Shown one piece after another: positions 7,232 to 15,581 of a stretch of DNA of 51,532 nucleotides (positions within the stretch are counted from its first letter, which is position 1; each line of letters opens with the position of its first letter). The notes beneath the pieces were generated by a model. That model did not search any database and had not been told where the DNA came from. It was given only the letters and a program-made list of their open reading frames with translations. The position numbers were made by a program, and so were the translations under genes. The stretch is from the NCBI GenBank assembly GCA_039028975.1, contig JBCCHB010000126.1:1-51532 (forward strand). Reading direction: 5' to 3'. Origin of the DNA: JAHBNG01 sp039028975. Lineage in GTDB: Bacteria > Chloroflexota > Anaerolineae > Caldilineales > Caldilineaceae.

Positions 7232-10200
7232 ATGCCATCATTAACGCTACAGTGGTTGGGCACGCCACAAATTGAACTGGAGTACAATCCGGTACATATA
7301 GAGCAAGCAAAGCCTGTTGCCCTGTTGGCCTATCTGAGCACCAGCCAAGGTAGACAACCGCGGGATGTTCTTGCCACCATGTTCTGGCCAGAATTGGGGC
7401 AAACGGACGCACGAGGTAATCTTCGTCATGTTCTCTGGTCTCTTCGCAAAGCTATTGGACATCAGTGGTTTGAGGCGGATCGAAATTCTATCGGGCTTTT
7501 GCCAGGGTCAGATGTGCATGTTGATGTGGTGACTTACGCCAAGCGTGGTACCTTGTTGGCAGATGATACAGAGGTTGTTAATTCGTCCCATATCCACCAG
7601 CTGATGGAACTGGCTGCACTATATCGGGGAGATTTTCTGGCTGGTTTCACCCTGCCTGACAGCTCGGAATTTGAGGAATGGTGCTACTTCCGACGAGAGA
7701 CATTGCGCCAACAGCAGACTCGGCTTTTGACCAAATTGGTTGCCATCCTACGTGGTCGTGAAGAGTCTGAACAGTCCTTAGCGTATGCCCGCCAGCTGCT
7801 GTTGCTAAACCCTTTACATGAGCCGACCCATCGTTTGCTCATGGAACTTTACGTCCAAAGTGGTCAGCAAGCCGCGGCGCTCCGTCAATATACTGAATGT
7901 CTCCACATCCTTGAGCAAGAAGTAGGCGTTCCGCCTCAAGGGGAAACCACAGAACTGTATGAGTCTATTCGCGCTCGCCGCCACCCTCTCCTCACCCCCA
8001 CCTCACTGTCTTACCCTCTTACAAATCCCCAAATGCCTTTAGTGGGGGCATCTCATCAATCGCCCACACCTACATCCTTTCTCTCACCTGTCCAAGCCGA
8101 GCTGCCTGTCCCATCAACCTCTTTTTTCGGTCGTACCCAAGAATTGGCCGAGATCCGAGCTTTACTCACCGAAGAAGTGGATTGTCGATTGCTGACGGTT
8201 GTTGGACCGGGCGGTACAGGCAAAACCCGTTTGGCCATAGAGAGCTCAGCCCAGGTTCAAGGGAGCTTTACTGGTGGCGTTGTCTTTGTTCCGCTAGCTG
8301 AGTGCGAACAGCCTATGCAGATTCCACAGACGATCATGGATACCCTCAACCTGCGTCTTCCGTCGGATGCAGATATCAAGTCGCGTCTGCTAGGCTACGC
8401 ACAGGACAAAGAGCTATTGTTGGTGTTAGACAACTTTGAGCACCTATCCGATGGTGCCGACTTGTTGACTGAATTACTCCACCATACCTCTAAGCTTCAG
8501 CTCCTAGTGACCTCACGCGAGTCGCTTGACCTAGAAGAAGAGTGGCTCTACCACCTGGATGGCCTAGAGATGCCTCCATCCGACGATACTGTCTCTCTAG
8601 ACTCTACAGACTTGCCCATTGAAACGTATAGCGCCATCCAGCTTTTTCTGGACCGTGCCCGCCGTGTGCGAAGTGACTTTCGGATAATCGACGAGGATAT
8701 TCCTTCTTTGATGCGCATTTGCCAACTTGTGAACGGGCTTCCATTGGGGCTGGAGCTGGCTGCCCCGTGGGTTAATCAGCTGACTCTGCGTGATGTTGCC
8801 ACCAAGATGGCCAACGATCTGGATTTCCTGTCTGCAACCAAACAGAGCCTCCCAGAACGGCATCACAGTTTACGGAGTGTCTTTGAGCAATCCTGGCAAC
8901 TGCTCCATAACCAAGAACAAGATGCTCTAAGAAAACTCACAATTTTTCATGGTGGGTTCACTCGGCGTTCTGCCGCAGATGTGGCCCAGCTCTCCTTACC
9001 TGTTCTGGTCAGCTTAACTAATAAGTCGCTTATTGATAGCTCATCCAGTGGCCGTTATCAGATGCACGAGCTGATCCGTCACTTTGCGGTAGAAAAGCAG
9101 GACCAGTCTGAAACGCCAACTCTACTTCAGCAACGACATGGCCAATACTTTCTAGAGCACTGTATCCAGAATGAAGATGGCCTATGGGGCGACGCCCCTC
9201 ATCAAGTTCTACTGATCCTGAAGCCAGATATGGCTAACATTCACAAAGCGTGGCAATGGGCGGTTGGACATCAAGCGTGGGACCTTGCACATTCATCCGT
9301 ATCGGTTTTGGCCACATTCTACGAATATCTTGGCAAGTTAGAAGAAGGGGAGCGCTTATTCCATAATGCTGCGGAGCATCTCATCCAGTCCCACGATCTT
9401 GGTGTCCAAGGCATAGGTGACCTACTTGTAGAGCTAAGGTTGCAAAGGGCAAATTTTCTCAACCTACTTGGTAAAATGGCCCAAGCCCGAGAGATTCTTG
9501 AAGAGCTTCTTGCTCACGCCAACCAGACCAACAGAATTCGTCAACGTGCGGACTGTTTAGCCGCCCTGGCCCCGGTGTTGCGAGAATTGGGTGAAGTTGA
9601 CCCAGCGATTCAGGCTTATGAGGAGGCAAGCAAGCTCTATCAAACCTTAGAAATCGCGCGCCCACTGGGAGCCATTTGGACGGGATTGAGTTATGCCTAT
9701 TTTCGCAAGCAGATGCCTGATGAGGCGTTGACCTATGCCCAGCGGGCCGTTGAGAGCGAGACTCGGCTCAACAATCGACGTGGTCACGCCCTGGCTTCTT
9801 CAACGTTAGCCATTGCTTATTCACTGCATGGTGAGCTAATTCGTTGCTGGCACTACAACGTGGAACAGGTCTTACCTCTTTATGAAGCGCTAGATGATCC
9901 CATGGGCATCGGCCGCACGTTGAACAATATTGGCTATACCTCCTATCAGTTGGGCCGCTACGGTGATGCGCTTGATTATTTTCAGCGTGCACTAAAGATT
10001 CTCTGCACTGTAGGCAGCCTCTGGGATGAAGCAAATGTGCTGGATGGGCTTGGTGCTACGCATGCCGCGTTAGGGGAACGTAGCCCAGCCCTCACCTCCT
10101 TCAAGCGAGGGCTTGAGCTAGCCCAGGCGAATGGACTAGAGCTGATTGAGGGTGAGGTGCTATTGCGAATGGGGGAGTTGTATATTGAATTGGGCGAGTT

Positions 10201-10570
10201 TGCAGAAGCAGAGGGGGCGCTGCAAGAGTCGCTTCGATTGGCCAAGGCACGCGACAATACTCGATACATTGCCAATGCTATAGGTGCGTTGGGTGCCCTC
10301 GCCCATCGTACTAACCAACTGGAGAGGGCCTTAGATTATTATTCTCAGGCCGTGACTATGCTCGACTCTATTGATCGCCAACGGGACAAACTTCACTTTT
10401 TGGTTCAGAAGGCCATCCTTCTCTTTGAACAAGGAGATGAGGTCACTGCCAAAGCGCTGGCAGAGGAAGGTATCCAGCTAGAGCATGATGCAGAAGGGCG
10501 TACATCTGTTTCAGAGGGACGGATACTCTTGGCTCGCATCGACTCCGCATTAATGAATGATTCTCATTGA
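7232..10570 (+). CDS. AfsR/SARP-like regulator (BTAD, NB-ARC, TPR)
   Basis: This 1112-residue transcription regulator has an N-terminal winged-helix/BTAD region (about 1-250) with the usual AKPVALLAYL, FWPELGQTDARGNLR and YRGDFLAGF motifs. A STAND-type NTPase follows, with Walker A GPGGTGKT at 325-332 and Walker B LLLVLDNFEHL around Asp400. The NB-ARC/winged-helix stretch runs to about 620, and a long C-terminal TPR array covers about 680-1100 (ALDYFQRALKI, LERALDYYSQA). Such proteins switch on target genes after nucleotide-dependent activation. The ATG at 7232 is preferred. A TTG at 7226 has GAAGG four bases before it and is an alternative. Repeats of SARP-operator type lie about 90 bases upstream and may mediate autoregulation. 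Confidence 0.9.
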   Translation: MPSLTLQWLGTPQIELEYNPVHIEQAKPVALLAYLSTSQGRQPRDVLATMFWPELGQTDARGNLRHVLWSLRKAIGHQWFEADRNSIGLLPGSDVHVDVVTYAKRGTLLADDTEVVNSSHIHQLMELAALYRGDFLAGFTLPDSSEFEEWCYFRRETLRQQQTRLLTKLVAILRGREESEQSLAYARQLLLLNPLHEPTHRLLMELYVQSGQQAAALRQYTECLHILEQEVGVPPQGETTELYESIRARRHPLLTPTSLSYPLTNPQMPLVGASHQSPTPTSFLSPVQAELPVPSTSFFGRTQELAEIRALLTEEVDCRLLTVVGPGGTGKTRLAIESSAQVQGSFTGGVVFVPLAECEQPMQIPQTIMDTLNLRLPSDADIKSRLLGYAQDKELLLVLDNFEHLSDGADLLTELLHHTSKLQLLVTSRESLDLEEEWLYHLDGLEMPPSDDTVSLDSTDLPIETYSAIQLFLDRARRVRSDFRIIDEDIPSLMRICQLVNGLPLGLELAAPWVNQLTLRDVATKMANDLDFLSATKQSLPERHHSLRSVFEQSWQLLHNQEQDALRKLTIFHGGFTRRSAADVAQLSLPVLVSLTNKSLIDSSSSGRYQMHELIRHFAVEKQDQSETPTLLQQRHGQYFLEHCIQNEDGLWGDAPHQVLLILKPDMANIHKAWQWAVGHQAWDLAHSSVSVLATFYEYLGKLEEGERLFHNAAEHLIQSHDLGVQGIGDLLVELRLQRANFLNLLGKMAQAREILEELLAHANQTNRIRQRADCLAALAPVLRELGEVDPAIQAYEEASKLYQTLEIARPLGAIWTGLSYAYFRKQMPDEALTYAQRAVESETRLNNRRGHALASSTLAIAYSLHGELIRCWHYNVEQVLPLYEALDDPMGIGRTLNNIGYTSYQLGRYGDALDYFQRALKILCTVGSLWDEANVLDGLGATHAALGERSPALTSFKRGLELAQANGLELIEGEVLLRMGELYIELGEFAEAEGALQESLRLAKARDNTRYIANAIGALGALAHRTNQLERALDYYSQAVTMLDSIDRQRDKLHFLVQKAILLFEQGDEVTAKALAEEGIQLEHDAEGRTSVSEGRILLARIDSALMNDSH

Positions 10571-10772
10571 TGAAAAATACCTCATGAATCCACCGCCATA
10601 CGATTGTTCTCCGCAAACTCAACCATCTTCAGCCCAAATAAGAACGGTTTAAGTAAAATTGCAGTAGCGTTCAACATCAATCCATTCAACGTATCACTTA
10701 TCTGTTATCGTAGGCCATGTAAGAAAAAGGATACAGTTCAGAAACCAAGCAAGCACCATCACCAAACAATAT

Positions 10773-10855
10773 CAGTAGCCCGCAACGTCATTCTGTTTGG
10801 CTACAGTCGCTTGCGACGGAACCAAAGAATCTCTCACTGACGTTGCGAGCTACTG
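10773..10855. repeat. Short inverted-repeat element (GCAACGTCA arms)
   Basis: CAGTAGCCCGCAACGTCA (10773-10790) is mirrored with one mismatch at 10838-10855 around a 47-base spacer containing AAAGAATCTCTC. This fits a MITE or REP-like element. The 429-base gap 10571-10999 holds this element and a family B copy; the short open frame across it has no coding signature. Confidence 0.7.
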
Positions 10856-10862
10856 AATATAG

Positions 10863-10990
10863 ATAGCCAGAAAAGCTTGTCGCCATGAAGATGGAGCCTG
10901 TCCCCGTGAAGACGGGGATCTCCTCCCTGCTCAGAATTATCCAGTGTAGACTGGACAAAAGTTGGGACAAGACTTATCGGCAAAGTATAA
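10863..10990 (+). repeat. Dispersed repeat family B, copy 2
   Basis: The stretch shares ATAGCCAG, AAGATGG.GCCTGTCCCC, TGAAGACGGGGAT and TCAGAATT.TCCAG...GGGACAA with 34649-34790, and its last half with 50577-50637. It ends directly at the DoxX-like gene, so its 3' part forms the leader of that gene and may supply promoter sequence. Confidence 0.6.
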
Positions 10991-10999
10991 GAGGTTAGC

Positions 11000-11884
11000 A
11001 TGTTTCAATCAATTGAAATCCCATTTGCACCTAGTTTACCCCGTTTCGCATCTCAGGAAATCTCTGAGGCCCGCCAATACATCCGGTTGGCACTACGCAG
11101 TAGCAATGCCTACTTACTACCCTTACGTCTGTTCTTAGGGCTTGGCTGGATGAGGGCAGGCGTTAGTAAACTCAGCGATCCCTTATGGTATAGTGGCGAT
11201 GAGCTGGCTACGTTTTTAATTGGTCAACTGTTGACTGAATCCGTTGCGTTTCCCTTCTATCAAGCGCTTATTACCGATCTTTTCTTGCCCAACGTAGTCA
11301 CTTTGTCTTGGTTGATCATGATGGGAGAATGGTTGGTGGGGCTGGCTATAATAACAGGGACCGTAACCAATCTAGCTTTACTTTGCGGCATTTTTATGAA
11401 TGTCAACTTCATCCTGGCTGGTATTGTGAGCCCTTCTTCCTTCTATATCGTAATTCAAGGCGTCCTCTTTTCATCCAACGTAGGGGCTACATTGGGCATA
11501 GATGCGTTACTCTCTACGCGCATAAAGTCGATCTTTGTGGCTGCCCAGTCTAATATGAATAGGTCTCAACCTCTGCGGCAACGCATGAGCCGTCAGGCAA
11601 CAGGCGAGATTTATATGGGGGGCAGTCTAGACGAGAGCCGGTTTCATGAAAGTGCGTCAAGCGTTGCTACCCTACCTTTCAACTTCGAAAGAGCCTGTTT
11701 TCTCCTCATTGCCGTGATTTCAGCATTTGCCACCATCGGCATGATGCCACACATCCACAGCTACGGACCCGATAGCGTTGACGATCCAGTCATGCTCCTC
11801 ACCGTTCTCTCCGGCTTAACCTGCCTACTATCGTTCATCTTGGTGATGCGTACTGATGAGGCGTCACATTCGCCGTTAAAGTAG
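11000..11884 (+). CDS. DoxX-like integral membrane protein
   Basis: This is a 294-residue membrane protein. The first domain (about 35-170) has the DoxX/DoxD pattern: a helix ending LRLFLGLGWMRAGVSKL, a periplasmic stretch, then EWLVGLAIITG and NVNFILAG helices. DoxX-family proteins are small quinone-linked or redox-associated membrane subunits, but their exact role varies. A polar loop of about 60 residues is followed by two more helices near the C-terminus (FLLIAVISAFATIG, VLSGLTCLLSFIL), longer than the usual 130-170-residue DoxX. AAGAGG lies five bases before the ATG. A family B repeat forms its leader. It is transcribed convergently with the large minus-strand operon. Confidence 0.72.
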   Translation: MFQSIEIPFAPSLPRFASQEISEARQYIRLALRSSNAYLLPLRLFLGLGWMRAGVSKLSDPLWYSGDELATFLIGQLLTESVAFPFYQALITDLFLPNVVTLSWLIMMGEWLVGLAIITGTVTNLALLCGIFMNVNFILAGIVSPSSFYIVIQGVLFSSNVGATLGIDALLSTRIKSIFVAAQSNMNRSQPLRQRMSRQATGEIYMGGSLDESRFHESASSVATLPFNFERACFLLIAVISAFATIGMMPHIHSYGPDSVDDPVMLLTVLSGLTCLLSFILVMRTDEASHSPLK

Positions 11885-11939
11885 GAAGGTTCACATCGAC
11901 ACTGTGACGGTCATTGGCTAGTGGATATAGTCTTTAAGA

Positions 11940-11994
11940 AAAAGATTTTCCAGTTGTCCCCTGAGCTTGTCGAAGGGCGGCTGGAAAATCTTTT
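11940..11994. terminator. Bidirectional terminator between convergent genes
   Basis: A 14-bp perfect stem (AAAAGATTTTCCAG at 11940-11953, mirrored at 11981-11994) has A-rich and T-rich outer ends, so it can end the DoxX gene and the minus-strand operon. The loop contains CCTGAGCTTGTCGAAGG, a partly palindromic sequence common in bacterial intergenic repeats. Confidence 0.7.
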
Positions 11995-12029
11995 CTGGAT
12001 ATCTATAGTAAGGGCTAGCACGTTGTGAT

Positions 12030-15000
12030 TTATACTGTCACATCCGGATAGACAATTTCGGACTCGGTCTGACGATCATCCGTGGTACGCCCACTTTTGC
12101 GGATAACGGTCAGTTTATACGGATAAACCCCTCGATCCGCCTGACGTAAAACGATCTCTTGAATGAGGCGGGAGATAGTCACGGATACATCTAATTTTTT
12201 AGGTGTTAGCTCTGCGGTTTCCATCCCAAAATCCAACAACATAACCTGGATTTGATCCTGAGGGCGATCTGGAGGCGCAACAAACAAATCGGGAAAAGTT
12301 CTGGCATGCAGGGTCTTACTATACGTAGCGGCAAGGCCTGGCTCTAAGATGGCACTGAAAAGGTCATCGGGGTTTGTATCTAGCCGAGCGTCAAACTGAA
12401 TTGTTTCCGAATAGCTGCCTCCCGTAAGCTTAACATTGACCTGACCAGTGAACAAGCGATTTTCGATCTTCTTGCTGAAGAGCGCGTCCCAGACTTTCTG
12501 AAAATCCGCCAGTGACAAAGACAAGGTATCAAATATGCCGTCCTGAAGGTTAACCCGCGGCTGAGCGGCCCGGCCAGGGCTTGTGGAACGAGGGATGTCA
12601 AGCTGAAGCGTCACTTCCTCGCCTTGTAAGGGAATGAATTCTAGCCCGGTAACGCCAGTGGGCAAAGTGATTCGTTCTTGGGCCAATAGCGCCGAACTGG
12701 CTGCGTTGAGCCGTTCTGACTCAACAAACGGCGAGGCGTAATATTGCAAAGTCGCCACCATTTTGTCAGGGTCGGATGAGCCATCAGGCGACTCAAATCG
12801 CAACGTCATCGCTGGGGATTGCGTGTCTGGATTGCGGCCAATTTCAAAACGATCTGGCAAGTAGTAAAACTGATAGCGATTCTGTTCATCCTGATAGTAA
12901 TTGTGCCATCGTCCTTGCCACTGAATGCGTTTTCGGATGAATCCCCCCCCGTGGTTTTGCGCAGGTTCTATATCACGATAAATGTAACTATGTAACTGCA
13001 CGGGAAAAAAGAAGGTCTCGTCAACAAAATCTTCCAGCACCACGTTGACCTTTTTATAGAGCTGGTTATACGTCACGGTAAGCTGGGGGCGATGTGCTCC
13101 CTCGCTTTGATGTCTAGAGAAATAGCGCACCCAATAACCGGGACTCGTAATGCCAAGCGAAATACGCCGATCACCTGCCAACGCTGTCGTCACCTGGGAG
13201 GTGACATCAATAGAAAAAGTTCGATTATCCATATCACCACCCATTGGATAGCCATACCACGTCCACCAATGTCCTAACCGAGAACCGAGTGCTGGCTTGT
13301 TGTGCCAATTTATCGCGTTTTCTCCCCATGAGTCATCCGCAACAAGATGGACATATTGATTGCCATCCCCGCCAAATGCAAAACCGGTACTGGAGGTCAT
13401 CTGAAAATCTGCTTTCTGAATCCCAATACCTTTAGGCATGGCGCTCAGGTCAAAGCGTAGATAGGCATGACGTTGACCCCTGCTGCTGGCAATTCCCCGT
13501 GTGGGTGCAACATCAAGAAATTGCGTTTGACCATGACTCTTTCCAGCATTCCTTTCTGATGCCGATGCGTCTGCCTCAGGATACAGCGTCATTGTCATCG
13601 CGTCCGTTTGGTTTCGAGAAGAAGCTTCAAGCGGGATCGCTACATTAATCTCACGCTGAATTAAGAGTACAGCACCATATGTGGCGTCCGTAAGGATCTG
13701 ATATACAGTATCGCGCGCTTCAAGGTTGCTGAGATAGAGGCTTGCTTTCAGTCGTTGGCCCCCAGCTTCTTTGGTCACTTCTTGAAACTTCGATCTTACT
13801 TCTTGGCCGCGCCAATGGTAGGCCAGAAAGAGACGTACGGTGTGTTCAAGCGCCGTGGCATCGCGGCTGGCTTGCTCAATGTTAGGGGCTGGATAGGCTT
13901 CAACGAATACCGTCAAACGCCACCCTGATCCATTGGGTGTTAGCCAAATTTGATACTGTTGTTGACCAGAAACAGTTTCTTCGGCCGGCCGATAGCGCGG
14001 CAGGTACTGTTGTTGGGTGGCATCCGTAGCGGCTTCGAAGATAACCTCATCGGTAACGGTGTTTGCCGGGCAAACAGGAACGGAAAGTTGATTTCTGGTT
14101 ACGTTTTCAGCTACCACGGTCTGCTGGGGTTTATTCGCGGTTATGGGTGGTAGACTGCCTCCAGAATCAAACCGGCTGATGGCAGATACCACAACCGTCT
14201 TTGACGCCTGAGCAGCTACGGCTTGCTTGATGGTACCCCCATTTTCGAGCAGCCCCGCTGCCCCTCTAAACCAAGTCCAGATGTCATCACTAGCATTAAC
14301 GCCCCAAATGGTGCCAGCAGCGTCGATAGAGACGTATTTCAGACCGCCGGAAATTCTAGCCCAGCCAGAGCCGGTCCAGCGCCAAATTTCATCGTTGGCA
14401 TTCACCCCCCAAATGGTATGATTATTACCAACCGAAATTTGCTTCAACCTGCCGCGAATATGCGTCCAACCATTGCCGTCTCGCCGATAGATATTGTCGG
14501 AAGCATTCACCCCCCAGACCGCGCCATCGCTCCCAACAGAGACGTGTTTGAGCTTGCCCCCGATTTGTGTCCAGGTATCGCCATCGCGACGATAAATATT
14601 GTCACTAGCGTTGACGCCCCAGACGTGATTTTTGTCGCCAACCGAAATTTGTTTGAGCTTCCCAGCGATTTGGGTCCAGCCATCGCCATCCCGACGATAG
14701 ATATTACCACTAGCGTTGACGCCCCAGACCGTGCCGTCCGTCCCAACAGAGACATGCTTGAGTTTGCCAGTGATATTGGTCCAGCTATCACCATCCCGAC
14801 GATAGATATTGCCACTAGCGTTGACCCCCCAGACATGATTCTTGTTACTGACGGAAATTTGCTTCAACTTGCCATGGATCTGTTGCCAACCTATCCAGGC
14901 CCAAATCTGATCTGTTGCGTTGACGCCCCAGAGGGTGCCGTCGGCCCCAATAGAGACATGCTTTAGCTTACCAGTGATTTGGGTCCAGCTATTTCCATCG

Positions 15001-15521
15001 CGGCGATAAATATTATCGCCAGCGTTAACACCCCAAACGTGATTTTTGTTGCCAACTGAAATTTGCTTCAACTTACCCGCTATATGGGTCCAACGATTGC
15101 CGTCTCGGCGATAGATATTATCCGAGGCGTTGACGCCCCAGACGGCACCATCCACCCCCACAGAGACACGTTTGAGCTTGCCCCCAAGATGGGTCCATCC
15201 GCTGCCCGTCCATTGCCAAATATCGTCATTAGCATTGACCCCCCAAATATGATATTGGTCACCTACAGAGATTTGCTTTAGTTTGCCGGCGATGCGGGTC
15301 CAACCATCTCCATCTCGGCGAAAGATATTATCATGGGCGTTGACGCCCCACACGGTGCCATCAGCCCCAACGGAGACATATTTGAGTCTGCCATCGATTT
15401 GAATCCAGCCACCACTGCTCCATTGCCAGATTTCATTATTTTGATCGATCCCCCACACATGGTCTCGGCTTCCTACTGAAATCTGTGTTAATGCTTTAGG
15501 AATTTTTTGCCAGTTATTCAT
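12030..15521 (-). CDS. Tectonin-repeat / DNRLRE / Y-Y-L-P domain protein
   Basis: This 1163-residue protein is the last gene of the nine-gene run. Residues 11-428 hold twelve near-identical repeats of about 35 residues (LKxxSVG...VWGVNASDNIYRRDG..WTxIxGK), alternating between a VSVGADGT and an ISVGNKNH type. This matches tectonin beta-propeller blades, so twelve blades would make two six-bladed propellers, a lectin-like binding fold. Residues about 640-805 resemble a DNRLRE carbohydrate-binding beta-sandwich (FLDVAPTRG, HAYLRFDLSAMP, WHNKPALG). From about 880 to the end, RYQFYYLPDRFEI and a later DTLSLSLADF echo the N-terminal domain of the five paralogues upstream in the operon. There is no signal peptide. 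GAGGATAT precedes the ATG. Carbohydrate or surface binding is inferred from fold. Confidence 0.8.
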   Translation of the reverse strand: MNNWQKIPKALTQISVGSRDHVWGIDQNNEIWQWSSGGWIQIDGRLKYVSVGADGTVWGVNAHDNIFRRDGDGWTRIAGKLKQISVGDQYHIWGVNANDDIWQWTGSGWTHLGGKLKRVSVGVDGAVWGVNASDNIYRRDGNRWTHIAGKLKQISVGNKNHVWGVNAGDNIYRRDGNSWTQITGKLKHVSIGADGTLWGVNATDQIWAWIGWQQIHGKLKQISVSNKNHVWGVNASGNIYRRDGDSWTNITGKLKHVSVGTDGTVWGVNASGNIYRRDGDGWTQIAGKLKQISVGDKNHVWGVNASDNIYRRDGDTWTQIGGKLKHVSVGSDGAVWGVNASDNIYRRDGNGWTHIRGRLKQISVGNNHTIWGVNANDEIWRWTGSGWARISGGLKYVSIDAAGTIWGVNASDDIWTWFRGAAGLLENGGTIKQAVAAQASKTVVVSAISRFDSGGSLPPITANKPQQTVVAENVTRNQLSVPVCPANTVTDEVIFEAATDATQQQYLPRYRPAEETVSGQQQYQIWLTPNGSGWRLTVFVEAYPAPNIEQASRDATALEHTVRLFLAYHWRGQEVRSKFQEVTKEAGGQRLKASLYLSNLEARDTVYQILTDATYGAVLLIQREINVAIPLEASSRNQTDAMTMTLYPEADASASERNAGKSHGQTQFLDVAPTRGIASSRGQRHAYLRFDLSAMPKGIGIQKADFQMTSSTGFAFGGDGNQYVHLVADDSWGENAINWHNKPALGSRLGHWWTWYGYPMGGDMDNRTFSIDVTSQVTTALAGDRRISLGITSPGYWVRYFSRHQSEGAHRPQLTVTYNQLYKKVNVVLEDFVDETFFFPVQLHSYIYRDIEPAQNHGGGFIRKRIQWQGRWHNYYQDEQNRYQFYYLPDRFEIGRNPDTQSPAMTLRFESPDGSSDPDKMVATLQYYASPFVESERLNAASSALLAQERITLPTGVTGLEFIPLQGEEVTLQLDIPRSTSPGRAAQPRVNLQDGIFDTLSLSLADFQKVWDALFSKKIENRLFTGQVNVKLTGGSYSETIQFDARLDTNPDDLFSAILEPGLAATYSKTLHARTFPDLFVAPPDRPQDQIQVMLLDFGMETAELTPKKLDVSVTISRLIQEIVLRQADRGVYPYKLTVIRKSGRTTDDRQTESEIVYPDVTV

Positions 15522-15581
15522 ATATCCTCAAATTGACTTTCGTTTTGCGCGGTTTTGAGAGATTTATTTTTCGAAATACCC

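Noticed and set aside
10604..10840. 78-residue open frame after the AfsR-like gene
   Set aside because: It runs into an inverted-repeat element and has no ribosome site or coding pattern.
14223..14966. 247-residue plus-strand open frame with regular repeats
   Set aside because: It is the antisense shadow of the tectonin repeat region, and its repetition comes from the 105-base repeat of the real gene.
14280..15480. Regular 105-base DNA repeats that might suggest a CRISPR-like array
   Set aside because: The units are coding repeats, with no short conserved repeats separated by unique spacers.
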